Below, piece after piece: positions 1 to 6,068 of a DNA stretch of 6,656 nt. The translations under genes were made by a program, and so were the position numbers. The notes beneath the pieces are model-generated. The model ran no database searches. It was not told the origin of the DNA and saw only the letters and a program-made list of their open reading frames with translations. Position 1 is the first letter of the stretch. Each line of letters starts with the position of its first letter. The DNA comes from Peptostreptococcaceae bacterium (lineage in GTDB: Bacteria; Bacillota_A; Clostridia; Peptostreptococcales; Acidaminobacteraceae): assembly GCA_013619035.1 (NCBI GenBank), contig JABXKX010000348.1:1-6656 (forward strand), given 5' to 3'.

Positions 1-476
1 TTAATCTGTTGATTTTTAAAATAACTTCTTACATCCTGAATAGACTTTGCATAATTATCTGTTATAAACCTATCTTCAGGTAACGAACCCTCTGCAGTGT
101 AAAACTGATGTGTATACTTATCTCCTGTCACATCAGCTATAAATCCAAATAACGAGAATTTTTTAAGTTGATCGTCAAAAACTTCCATCACCAAGTGTGA
201 TGAAAAATTATTGTTTCGTAAATAATTAAAAGTTGTATCATTGTCTGATAACTCACCTTTTAAATAACCCAGTAAATTTCTCTTTGATTTATCATTAGCA
301 GCCTTATTAAAGAAGTGTCCTGCTGTATCACCAAGTAACAGGAGCTGCATGGCATCTATAAGTGTGGATTTACCAGAAGCGTTTTTACCGGTTAGAAAAT
401 TTATTGTTTCAAATTCAACTAGCTCTTTATGAATATAATGCCAATTTAATATCAACATGCGTTTAATATGTTTCAT
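1..476 (-). CDS. jetC: Wadjet SMC-like ATPase JetC, N-terminal part (cut by window edge)
   Basis: Reading leftward from ATG 476-474, the frame stays open for 158 codons to the left edge; the C-terminal bulk of the protein is missing (family members are roughly 1,100 aa). The N-terminus is that of an SMC/MukB-type ATPase: a short strand with LNWHYI (residues 10-15), then a Walker A loop GKNASGKST (30-38) running into LIDAMQLLLLGD (39-50), followed by FFNKAAND (55-62) and a GYLKGE segment (70-75), which I recognise as typical of JetC. In Wadjet, JetC dimers use ATP to extrude DNA loops with JetA and JetB, so that JetD can cleave small circular plasmids. The start overlaps jetB by 14 bases and is fixed by a near-perfect ribosome binding site. 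Met7 is a possible but less likely start. The family call is from memory of motifs, without a database search. Confidence 0.88.
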   Translation of the reverse strand, partial: MKHIKRMLILNWHYIHKELVEFETINFLTGKNASGKSTLIDAMQLLLLGDTAGHFFNKAANDKSKRNLLGYLKGELSDNDTTFNYLRNNNFSSHLVMEVFDDQLKKFSLFGFIADVTGDKYTHQFYTAEGSLPEDRFITDNYAKSIQDVRSYFKNQQI

Positions 477-1083
477 CTACACCCTCCTCATCACCAGATT
501 CTATTAGATTCACCAACTCGTTTATTTTAGCATCTGTCATAATAAATAATATGGTTGGATAAATGACCAGCTTCGTTTCCGCATCAGACCAAGACCCCAT
601 ACCCTTTGATAAGACATTGTATTTACTGACTTGTCCAAGTATGGTTTCAATCATTTTATTGGCCGGTTTTTTCTTGAAAACGCCAACACTTAAAAGTTTT
701 GATATCAAGTCATGTGTTGTGATCATGACTTCTGATTTAAGTGATAACTTTTCTCTTTCTTCATCGTAGATTAATCTTAGAACCAATAGGAAAATGGTAC
801 TCATTTTATTAAAAGAAACTTTGTTTAATTCATAAACATTTGTGACATAAGCAACACCATATTTATTATCAATGGAAAGCTGCCATCCCGAATACTCTAA
901 ATAGGACTCCATCATTGTTTTATGTCTTTCAATAAATCTATAATCATAATTTGTGCGCATCATTTTATCTTTCTCTGAGTAAATATCCCTGAGAATATAA
1001 TTTTCTAGTAACAGTTTATTCACAACAAATTTAAACTCTTCTTTGTCTTTACTGCTTAGTTTATCGTAATATATATCAAACAT
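463..1083 (-). CDS. jetB: Wadjet subunit JetB (DUF4194-type, MukE/MksE-like)
   Basis: This 206-aa protein is the small subunit of the Wadjet SMC-like complex. In related Muk/Mks condensins the equivalent KITE subunit binds the kleisin and DNA. The sequence shows a helical N-terminus (LLLENYILRDIY, about 24-35), a conserved-looking stretch GWQLSIDNKYGVAYV (66-80), and the segment STIFLLVLRLIYDEERE (95-111), which resembles the DUF4194 signature where a long hydrophobic helix ends in acidic and basic residues. The C-terminal half (about 112-193) has winged-helix-like spacing and ends in an acidic tail. No membrane segment or signal peptide is convincing. The ATG overlaps the last base of the jetA stop (TAATG), and AAAGG lies a few bases upstream, so translation is probably coupled to jetA. 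Assignment rests on length, motifs and position between jetA and jetC. Confidence 0.85.
   Translation of the reverse strand: MFDIYYDKLSSKDKEEFKFVVNKLLLENYILRDIYSEKDKMMRTNYDYRFIERHKTMMESYLEYSGWQLSIDNKYGVAYVTNVYELNKVSFNKMSTIFLLVLRLIYDEEREKLSLKSEVMITTHDLISKLLSVGVFKKKPANKMIETILGQVSKYNVLSKGMGSWSDAETKLVIYPTILFIMTDAKINELVNLIESGDEEGVDETY
482..489 (-). promoter_or_regulatory. Ribosome binding site of jetC
   Basis: On the minus strand this reads GAGGAGGG, five bases before ATG 476. It lies inside the 3' end of jetB and fixes the jetC start at 476 rather than at the in-frame Met codon at 458. An SD this strong inside the upstream gene suggests independent and efficient initiation of JetC. Confidence 0.8.
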
Positions 1084-2435
1084 TATTTGCCTTTCTTCTT
1101 AAATACCATACCCGGTACAACATAATCAGTTTTTAAAATTCTATCTTCTTTAAATTCTATATCATAAAACGATTCTTTATCATCGTATTTCAGTAGACTT
1201 AAAATAAGTTTGATATAAGCATCATCATCTTCAATGACTATATCCTCTGTGTGAATTTCATCTGTATCCTCTAAAAGTAAGTGCATGTAGTTCATAATCT
1301 TTTTATTGCTGTAACTTGAATCTATCTGAGTCTTCAAATCATAGATTTCGCTGGTAACATCTATTTCATCAATTGGTAAAACGTCCATTTCACTTGTTTT
1401 TCTCTCAATAATTTTTCTTTGTTTGTACAGTGAAGAAGCATTTAAACTGGTTAAGGAACTGACATTAAAGGTTTCAAATGATGTTTGTTCATAATCATTG
1501 ATCCCTTGTAAGATTCTTACCAGTTTGCCTTTGATACTGCCATCTACATTTAACATGTAATCCATTCTCTCTACAGTCGCTTTTGTATAAGCTGTGTTTT
1601 TCTGATCAATTATGGATAACATAGAATCGACTTTATCATACTTATCTATAATAGACTGCATCATAAAGATGACTTCATTGTAAGCTATATCTGCTTTAAA
1701 CTGCTTTCTTTTGATACCATCCGAAACAATTTGATCTAAAATAACATCACTCATTAACCAATCATTTATGATACCAATAATAGGTGTTTTAAACCGAGGA
1801 ACCGAATCAAAAGTTTTTAGAGGATGGTAAATTTTATCCGCAATTGCTGATTTAAACTCATCAAAGTGTTCTTTTGCTATAGCTTTTACAGAAGAATGTA
1901 CAGAAAGGTTTTTATGATAACTTTTGATGTTATTTAAAAGAGTTTTTAATTTCTTCATTAACTCTTCAGTATTGTTATGGGCTGATAGTAATGCACTGTA
2001 ATAATCTTTACCCGTAGTTTCAGCAAGTTTCAAACCTGAATACGTTGTAAAAACATAGGTGTTATACTCAATCACTCTACCATTAACAATTTCATCAATG
2101 GCTTCCATAAAAATAAGAGCATATTCAGGGATTATAATATACTGTTCAAAGTCTTTTTCGCCATATTCATATTCTATCCATTTGCCTTCTTCTAACTTCC
2201 TAATGATTAATTTAGAAAATCCAGAATAACTTTTATCATCCTCTTCATCAAATTGGAACAACTCATAGTCTTCATTCAAAGCATTACTCAGCATAGCAGA
2301 TAATTCACTCCTGCTAATACGCCATTCTAATTTAAACTGTTCATATAACAATAACAATGTTTTGATATAAATTCTCTTATTTTTACTGGTTAGAGGCACA
2401 AACAACCGCTCTCCAGTTCTTTTATATAAATCCAT
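1083..2435 (-). CDS. jetA: Wadjet subunit JetA (DUF5716-type kleisin)
   Basis: This 450-aa protein is the first gene of the operon and the kleisin-like bridge of the Wadjet complex, linking the JetC heads and recruiting JetB. The N-terminus has the family pattern LFVPLTSKNKRIYIKTLLLLYEQF (start 11, end 34; key residues LF, LTS, IY, LLYEQF). A winged-helix-like region with GKWIEYEYGEKDFEQYIIIP (84-103) follows. The middle (about 150-300) is strongly helical and the C-terminus is acidic (DTDEIHTEDIVIEDDDAY, about 390-407), ending in a basic KKKGK. Length fits type I JetA. The start is supported by TAGGAG (2440-2445) four bases before ATG 2435, and an extended -10 promoter lies about 45 bases upstream. 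The jetA stop overlaps the jetB start by one base. I see no frameshift or internal stop. Confidence 0.88.
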   Translation of the reverse strand: MDLYKRTGERLFVPLTSKNKRIYIKTLLLLYEQFKLEWRISRSELSAMLSNALNEDYELFQFDEEDDKSYSGFSKLIIRKLEEGKWIEYEYGEKDFEQYIIIPEYALIFMEAIDEIVNGRVIEYNTYVFTTYSGLKLAETTGKDYYSALLSAHNNTEELMKKLKTLLNNIKSYHKNLSVHSSVKAIAKEHFDEFKSAIADKIYHPLKTFDSVPRFKTPIIGIINDWLMSDVILDQIVSDGIKRKQFKADIAYNEVIFMMQSIIDKYDKVDSMLSIIDQKNTAYTKATVERMDYMLNVDGSIKGKLVRILQGINDYEQTSFETFNVSSLTSLNASSLYKQRKIIERKTSEMDVLPIDEIDVTSEIYDLKTQIDSSYSNKKIMNYMHLLLEDTDEIHTEDIVIEDDDAYIKLILSLLKYDDKESFYDIEFKEDRILKTDYVVPGMVFKKKGK

Positions 2436-2480
2436 ATAACTCCTATTATTCTTGTATTTCCACTAAATACTACCACTTCA

Positions 2481-2489
2481 ATTATAGCA
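2481..2489 (-). promoter_or_regulatory. Extended -10 promoter of the jetABC operon
   Basis: The minus strand reads TGCTATAAT here, a perfect TATAAT with the TGn extension. No good -35 hexamer is found 16-18 bases upstream (CATTAC lies at 17), consistent with an extended -10 promoter. A start about seven bases downstream would give a leader of roughly 38 bases before the jetA ATG, ending in a good Shine-Dalgarno site. Prediction only. Confidence 0.6.
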
Positions 2490-2599
2490 AAAAAATTATG
2501 AAAGTAATGTAGCAAGACTATTAAATCTTAATTGTTTTCATTTTTTTCTCAAACCTTTATTTATAAGACAAAATTCTTGTTCTAAAGAATTATTTCATT

Positions 2600-2707
2600 A
2601 TGATTCGATTGAGCAGAATCAATCCAATTTACTCTATTACAGATGGTGAACTTCATATTAAAACTAGCAAAGTCCTTTATAACAAAAGTGTTGACTATCA
2701 TAAATAA
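2600..2707 (+). CDS. Candidate 35-aa small ORF or gene remnant
   Basis: An ATG-started frame runs 35 codons to TAA, beginning MIRLSRINPIYSITDGELH and ending SVDYHK. The composition is protein-like rather than low-complexity, which is why it is listed. There is no convincing Shine-Dalgarno site, the frame is short, and AT-rich DNA yields such frames by chance. It diverges from jetA and stops 10 bases before the IS66 end. It could be a small gene, the N-terminal relic of a larger one, or noise. I recognise no family. Confidence 0.2.
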   Translation: MIRLSRINPIYSITDGELHIKTSKVLYNKSVDYHK

Positions 2708-2712
2708 TCAAC
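2690..2712. repeat. Imperfect inverted repeat beside IS66 left end
   Basis: GTTGACTAT (2690-2698) and ATAATCAAC (2704-2712) pair in 8 of 9 positions around a five-base loop. The repeat ends five bases before the IS66 terminal repeat. It could be an operator, a target-site feature or chance. Confidence 0.35.
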
Positions 2713-2717
2713 TCACT

Positions 2718-2733
2718 GTAAGCGTCTAATAAC
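2718..2733 (+). repeat. IS66 left terminal inverted repeat
   Basis: GTAAGCGTCTAATAAC matches the GTAAGCG start typical of IS66 ends. Its inner boundary is uncertain because the right-hand partner is absent and cannot be aligned. Confidence 0.7.
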
Positions 2734-2850
2734 ATAGTGTATGGAATTAGTTAGCCCTCCATGAGATAATTATCTTAGATAATCTCAAAGTGTTTTAAAG
2801 TTTTAAAAGTTACTCTTAAAGCTTTAAAAGTATATATGGAGGAATTAAGT
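2734..2850 (+). promoter_or_regulatory. IS66 leader with dyad and TTTAAAAG repeats
   Basis: The region between the terminal repeat and tnpA holds a broken dyad (GAGAT 2763-2767 and ATCTC 2782-2786, with TAT and ATA inside). It also holds four variants of TTTAAAG (2793-2800, 2801-2809, 2814-2821, 2822-2830); TTTAAAAGT occurs exactly twice, 21 bp apart (2802-2810 and 2823-2831). It must contain the tnpA promoter, but I cannot pick a convincing -35/-10 pair. The repeats, about two helical turns apart, could bind a regulator or be AT-rich coincidence. Confidence 0.35.
2838..2842 (+). promoter_or_regulatory. Ribosome binding site that fixes the tnpA start
   Basis: GGAGG lies eight bases before ATG 2851 and overlaps the upstream in-frame ATG at 2836. 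The upstream ATG therefore cannot use it, and 2851 is the likely start. Confidence 0.8.
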
Positions 2851-3213
2851 ATGGATAGCACTACATTAACCAGACAAATGAAGCTCCAGCAATGGGCTGA
2901 AATCATACAAACTCGAATGGAAAGTGGTTTAACCGTTGCTAAATGGTGTGAGCAAAATTCTGTAAAACCAGCTAAATATTATTATTGGCTTAAACGAATA
3001 AGACAAATGGCTTGTGACAATCTTCCAGCTGTAAAGGCTCAAACTTCAAACATAGTGCCAATTGAGACTCATCAGTTAATTACAGAAACTCAGCACATAG
3101 ATCAATCATTTGCAACGCGAGTATCCGTTAGTGGTATCACTTTAGAATTTACTAACGCTGCATCTGCGGAGTTAATAGAAAATAGTATAATGGTACTCAG
3201 TCATGTTAGGTGA
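2851..3213 (+). CDS. tnpA: IS66 accessory protein TnpA (helix-turn-helix)
   Basis: This 120-aa protein is the first ORF of IS66 elements, needed for transposition together with TnpB and TnpC, with an undetermined biochemical role that probably includes DNA binding. Residues 9-50 (QMKLQQWAEIIQTRMESGLT followed by VAKWCEQNSVKPAKYYYWLK) form the expected N-terminal helix-turn-helix, with the family's WCEQN and YYYWLKR pattern. The C-terminal part (about 55-120) is less conserved and ends in a hydrophobic strand region. The start at 2851 is chosen because GGAGG sits eight bases upstream; starting at 2836 would add only five residues. Its end overlaps tnpB by 11 bases. No lesions are seen. Confidence 0.88.
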   Translation: MDSTTLTRQMKLQQWAEIIQTRMESGLTVAKWCEQNSVKPAKYYYWLKRIRQMACDNLPAVKAQTSNIVPIETHQLITETQHIDQSFATRVSVSGITLEFTNAASAELIENSIMVLSHVR

Positions 3214-3580
3214 TACTTCAAGAGTTGAAAAAATTTATATTGCCTGTGGGCATACAGATATGCGTAAAGCAATTGATGGATTAGCAGCACTTGTAGAACA
3301 AAATTTTAAGTTAAGTCCTTATGAAAATAGTTTATTCTTATTTTGCGGCAGACGCCGTGATAGAATAAAAGCACTCTACTGGGAAGGAGATGGTTTCCTT
3401 CTATTATATAAACGCTTAGAATGTGGTTCTTTTCAATGGCCTAATGATCCTGAAGAAGTAAAAACTATCACTAAACAAGAGTTACGTTGGTTACTTGAAG
3501 GTTTATCAATCAAACAACCTAAAGCGGTAAAAAAGCTGAAAATAAAATCAATTATTCAATCTATTAAACCATTGGTATAA
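3203..3580 (+). CDS. tnpB: IS66 accessory protein TnpB (Orf2)
   Basis: This 125-aa protein is the highly conserved IS66 Orf2, essential for efficient transposition though its activity is unknown; it is unrelated to the IS200/IS605 nuclease TnpB. Hallmarks are GHTDMRK (16-22) and the block FCGRRRDRIKALYWEGDGF (47-65), followed by LYKRLECGSFQWP (68-80), all intact. Its length is typical. The ATG lies inside the end of tnpA (11-base overlap), suggesting translational coupling; no strong separate ribosome binding site is needed. The basic C-terminus (KAVKKLKIKS) is usual. The gene appears undamaged although the downstream transposase is broken. Confidence 0.92.
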   Translation: MLGDTSRVEKIYIACGHTDMRKAIDGLAALVEQNFKLSPYENSLFLFCGRRRDRIKALYWEGDGFLLLYKRLECGSFQWPNDPEEVKTITKQELRWLLEGLSIKQPKAVKKLKIKSIIQSIKPLV

Positions 3581-3601
3581 GTGGGTTTTGCACGTTTTTC
3601 A

Positions 3602-3610
3602 TGTTATAAT
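3602..3610 (+). promoter_or_regulatory. Possible extended -10 promoter before tnpC
   Basis: TGTTATAAT is a perfect extended -10 motif placed 33 bases before the tnpC ATG at 3644, in the short tnpB-tnpC gap. The TTGCAC at 3588 is too close to serve as a -35. It would allow separate transcription of tnpC. Prediction only. Confidence 0.4.
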
Positions 3611-3633
3611 AGTTATAGTAAAACATCTATTAC

Positions 3634-3638
3634 AGGAG
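3634..3638 (+). promoter_or_regulatory. Ribosome binding site that fixes the tnpC start
   Basis: AGGAG lies five bases before ATG 3644 and selects this start (MTLEKKFE) over the in-frame GTG at 3581, which directly follows the tnpB stop and has no IS66-like residues after it. Confidence 0.8.
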
Positions 3639-3643
3639 CTATT

Positions 3644-5008
3644 ATGACACTAGAAAAAAAGTTCGAATTACTTTGTGATCGACTATCAAATTTAGAAAAT
3701 GAAAACAAAATTTTACGCGATGAAAACCATGTTCTTCAGGAAAAAGTAGATTATTTGACCAAAAAACTTTATGGTAGGAGTTCTGAACAAACTTCTGTTC
3801 TTATTGATGGTCAAATATCTTTTTTTGATGAAGTTGAAAATGAAGCTGATAAAAATGCTCCTTAACCAGATCTAAAAGATGTTCAGAGACATCGTCGAAA
3901 AAAATATAAAGGTCAAAGAGCTGAACTATTAAAAGACTTACCACGAGAAAAACGTATTTCTGCATTAGCAGAAGAAGATCTTTATTGCGAAACATGTGAT
4001 TCTGATTTAGTACCAATCGGTGAAGAGTTTGTACGCACAGAAATTGAGTTTATACCAGCTAGTGTTAAAGTAATTGATCATTACCGTATTTCTTATGAGT
4101 GTCGAACTTGCAGAAAAAATAATGACCCATACATAGAAAAATCACCAATGCCCTATCCTGTTATCCAACATTCTATGGCTTCGCCTAGTACTGTAGCTTG
4201 GGTTGCTCATCAGAAGTTTGTTAATGGAATGCCTTTATATCGTCAAGAAAAAGAATGGGAATTGTCTGGCGTAAAATTAACTAGAGCCACAATGGCAAAT
4301 TGGTTAATGATTGCATCGTGGGATTGGCTGATACCATTAGTTGATTTGTTACGTCAGAAGATGTTAAAACAAACTCATCTTCACATTGATGAAACGACCC
4401 TTCAAGTCATGAAAGAAGACGGTCGTAAGAACACAACTAAATCCTATATGTGGGTTTATGGAACCGCAGTGTCGTGTTCACAACCAATTAGGATATTTGA
4501 TTATCAACCAGGTCGTCATGGATCACATCCACAGAAATTTCTAAAGGGATTTGAAGGTTATGTCCATACAGATGCTTATGCAGGATATAACAAGGTTCCT
4601 GATGTAATAAGGTGTATGTGCTGGGCGCATCTGAGACGAAAATTTGTAGATGCACTACCCCAAAATATGAAAAATGCAGCCGATTCACTAGCTAGTAAAG
4701 GTGTTAATTACTGTAATCAATTATTTGAAATTGAAAAAGAATTAATTACATTAGATAGTGATGAAAGAATGAAACAGCGTCTAAAACTTGAAATACCAGT
4801 TTTGGAGGCCTTTTGGTCATGGATTGATGAAACGCTATCGAGTAATACTACTCTTCCTAAAGGGAAACTGGTAACAGCAATTAATTACGCGAAGAATAAT
4901 AAGCAAGAGTTTATGAATTACTTGAAAGATGGTAATTGTGTAATTTCAAATAATCTTGCCTTATACACATATTATTATTATCCTCATCTTTTATTGAAAG
5001 CTGCTTAA
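3644..5008 (+). pseudogene. tnpC: IS66 transposase TnpC, nonsense-mutated and 3'-truncated
   Basis: TnpC is the DDE transposase of IS66. Read in one frame from ATG 3644, it shows a leucine-rich coiled coil (about 10-45) with KKLYGRSSE (46-54). A single TAA at 3863-3865 (codon 74, between NAP and PDLKD) interrupts it. The frame then resumes with a zinc-finger-like domain (C115xxC118 and C153xxC156) and the catalytic core, with Asp in HIDET (D249) and Asp in HTDAYAGYN (D310). At about 4960 the IS66 sequence stops after VISNNLA, just before the catalytic Glu normally found in NNLAE. A foreign tail, LYTYYYYPHLLLKAA, runs to a stop at 5008. Intact relatives are about 500-540 aa. The Glu-containing end and C-terminal domain are lost. 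Neither fragment can be a working transposase; the piece after the TAA is not a separate gene. Confidence 0.9.
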
Positions 5009-5040
5009 ATCAACGGCTTCTACTAAAAAGATGAGGATAA
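4978..5040. repeat. Long inverted repeat at element end (possible recombination site)
   Basis: TTATCCTCATCTTTT (4978-4992) and AAAAGATGAGGATAA (5026-5040) are perfect 15-bp complements. Inside the 33-base gap, AAGCTG (4998-5003) and CGGCTT (5014-5019) pair with one G-T wobble around a ten-base loop, so the whole can fold into a two-part hairpin. It lies six bases past the recombinase stop codon and 18 bases from the tnpC break. Neither side is followed by a T-run, so an intrinsic terminator is less likely than a recombinase-binding element end, but both remain possible. Confidence 0.7.
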
Positions 5041-5045
5041 CTAAA

Positions 5046-6068
5046 TCACCTTAAACCAAAATATTTGGCTATTTCTGATTCATCTTCAGGCCACTTAGGT
5101 TCTTCTTGCCTAATCATTGTATTACTCTTTTCCATAGCTTCCTTAATCATTGATAATGTGGGTTTTGCATAAATTCGTGTAGTTTGAGTTGAAGCATGAC
5201 CCAAAATTCTAGATATGAGTTCAAGCTCTATATCGCATTGGTAGAGATTAGTAGCTCTCGTTCTTCGAAGCATATGGGGATGAATTTTTCGAGGACATTC
5301 TGGATACTCCTCTCTGACTTTTTTTGCATATTTATCAATTATTCTTTCTACATTTCCAGGTGACATAGCATTTGTAATACCATGGATAATTGTGTAAAAT
5401 AAAAACTCTGCATTCAAATGAATATTTTTATGATATATCTTTAAGTAATGTTTTAAGTGATTTATTGTGTTATCAGAAATAGAGACAATTCTTTCTTTAT
5501 CTCCTTTGCCATGAATTCTAAGATATGGAGTTGCTTTTTCAAGATTTACATCAGAAACCTTTAAACTTAATAATTCGCAAAGCCTTATTGCTGTATCATA
5601 TAATACCACCATGATTGTTGTATCTCGTATCCCAATCTTACTATTTGTTGGGGCTGATAGAAGAGCTGTTAAACATTTTTTATTTATTATTTCTTTTTCC
5701 TTTTCAGGATCTTTTAAAAAAGGGACACGCGAGATTGCTAATGCTGTTTGTTGATAAGTTATGTCACCATCAGCTACATACCATAAATATGATTTTAATG
5801 CTGCTAACCTTTGATTACAAGTATATTTTGCATATCCCACTTCTTGAAGGTATTCTAAGAAAGTTAATACAAAACTCCTAGTACAATCCTCGAAACTAAA
5901 CTCTATCATCGACAAACCTTGTGCAGTAACAAATCTTCTGAAAATAGTCAAAGCATCCCTATAACCTTTAATCGTATGAGGGCTCCGACTACACTGCTTT
6001 TCTAGATATATTTCTAGAAAATCTCTAGTTTTTGAAAAGAATAATTGATTCATTTTCTTCTTATTCAT
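5046..6068 (-). CDS. Tyrosine recombinase/integrase (second of overlapping pair)
   Basis: This complete 340-aa enzyme cuts and rejoins DNA through a phosphotyrosine. The N-terminal SAM-like core-binding domain spans about 10-100 (with SRSPHTIKGYRDAL at 27-40). The catalytic domain follows with R162 (TAIRLCE), K188 (HGKGDKER), H265-M-L-R268, H291 (ILGHAST) and nucleophile Y300 (TTRIYAKP), so all six expected residues are present. The residue after the box-II Arg is Arg (LRRTRAT) where many XerC/D-like enzymes have His. The ATG overlaps the upstream recombinase stop by eight bases (ATGAATAA), and AGAGGTGA (6075-6082) six bases upstream supports this start over Met6. It is probably co-transcribed and translationally coupled with that gene, as in recombinase-in-trio sets, where it would be the last gene. 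The substrate is unknown. Confidence 0.9.
   Translation of the reverse strand: MNKKKMNQLFFSKTRDFLEIYLEKQCSRSPHTIKGYRDALTIFRRFVTAQGLSMIEFSFEDCTRSFVLTFLEYLQEVGYAKYTCNQRLAALKSYLWYVADGDITYQQTALAISRVPFLKDPEKEKEIINKKCLTALLSAPTNSKIGIRDTTIMVVLYDTAIRLCELLSLKVSDVNLEKATPYLRIHGKGDKERIVSISDNTINHLKHYLKIYHKNIHLNAEFLFYTIIHGITNAMSPGNVERIIDKYAKKVREEYPECPRKIHPHMLRRTRATNLYQCDIELELISRILGHASTQTTRIYAKPTLSMIKEAMEKSNTMIRQEEPKWPEDESEIAKYFGLR

Larger units (their letters stand above)
2490..2717. other. AT-rich spacer between jet promoter and IS66
   Basis: No long reading frame occupies this stretch. It contains a T-run (2541-2547), a 7-bp inverted repeat AATTCTT/AAGAATT (2572-2578 and 2585-2591, loop of 6), one short open frame (2600-2707) and a second inverted repeat directly before the IS66 end (2690-2712). 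It is presumably the native flank upstream of jetA, ending where IS66 inserted. No intrinsic terminator with a stem plus T-run is evident. Confidence 0.5.
2718..4960 (+). mobile_element. IS66-family insertion sequence, right end missing
   Basis: The element has the standard IS66 layout tnpA-tnpB-tnpC on one strand and begins with GTAAGCG, the usual IS66 terminal sequence. IS66 elements make 8-bp target duplications; the candidate left copy is the eight bases before 2718, but the right copy cannot be checked because no inverted CGCTTAC end exists in the window. IS66 homology stops at about 4960, inside tnpC, where unrelated DNA carrying tyrosine recombinases begins. tnpC also has a nonsense codon. 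The copy is therefore almost certainly unable to move by its own TnpC, although TnpA and TnpB could still be made. It lies 282 bp from the jetA start and is transcribed away from it. Confidence 0.85.

Noticed and set aside
563..769. Plus-strand 68-aa ORF
   Set aside because: It lies wholly antisense to jetB, with no ribosome binding site and no recognisable protein features.
2836..2850. Upstream ATG start for tnpA
   Set aside because: The GGAGG ribosome binding site overlaps this ATG and is correctly spaced for ATG 2851.
3581..3643. GTG start for tnpC directly after the tnpB stop
   Set aside because: The added 21 residues are not IS66-like and include the promoter-like and ribosome-binding region; AGGAG points to ATG 3644.
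3863..3865. Stop-codon reassignment or programmed readthrough at the tnpC TAA
   Set aside because: TAA and TGA both serve as ordinary stops elsewhere in the window, and the gene is also truncated, so simple decay is the better explanation.
3801..4016. Minus-strand 71-aa ORF
   Set aside because: It is antisense to tnpC coding sequence; the hydrophobic look comes from the complement of Lys/Glu-rich codons.
4488..4688. Minus-strand 66-aa ORF
   Set aside because: It is antisense to the conserved TnpC catalytic core.
4148..5008. Stand-alone 286-aa IS66 transposase starting at ATG 4148
   Set aside because: It is in the same frame as the 5' part of tnpC, the sequence before 4148 is IS66-like back to the TAA, and no ribosome binding site precedes the ATG. 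It is the middle of a broken gene.
4978..5040. Classical rho-independent terminator
   Set aside because: No T-run follows the stem on either strand, and the loop region is long. It is kept only as an alternative to a recombination site.
5615..5881. Plus-strand 88-aa Leu/Phe-rich ORF resembling a membrane peptide
   Set aside because: It is antisense to the well-supported tyrosine recombinase and its hydrophobicity is a complement effect.
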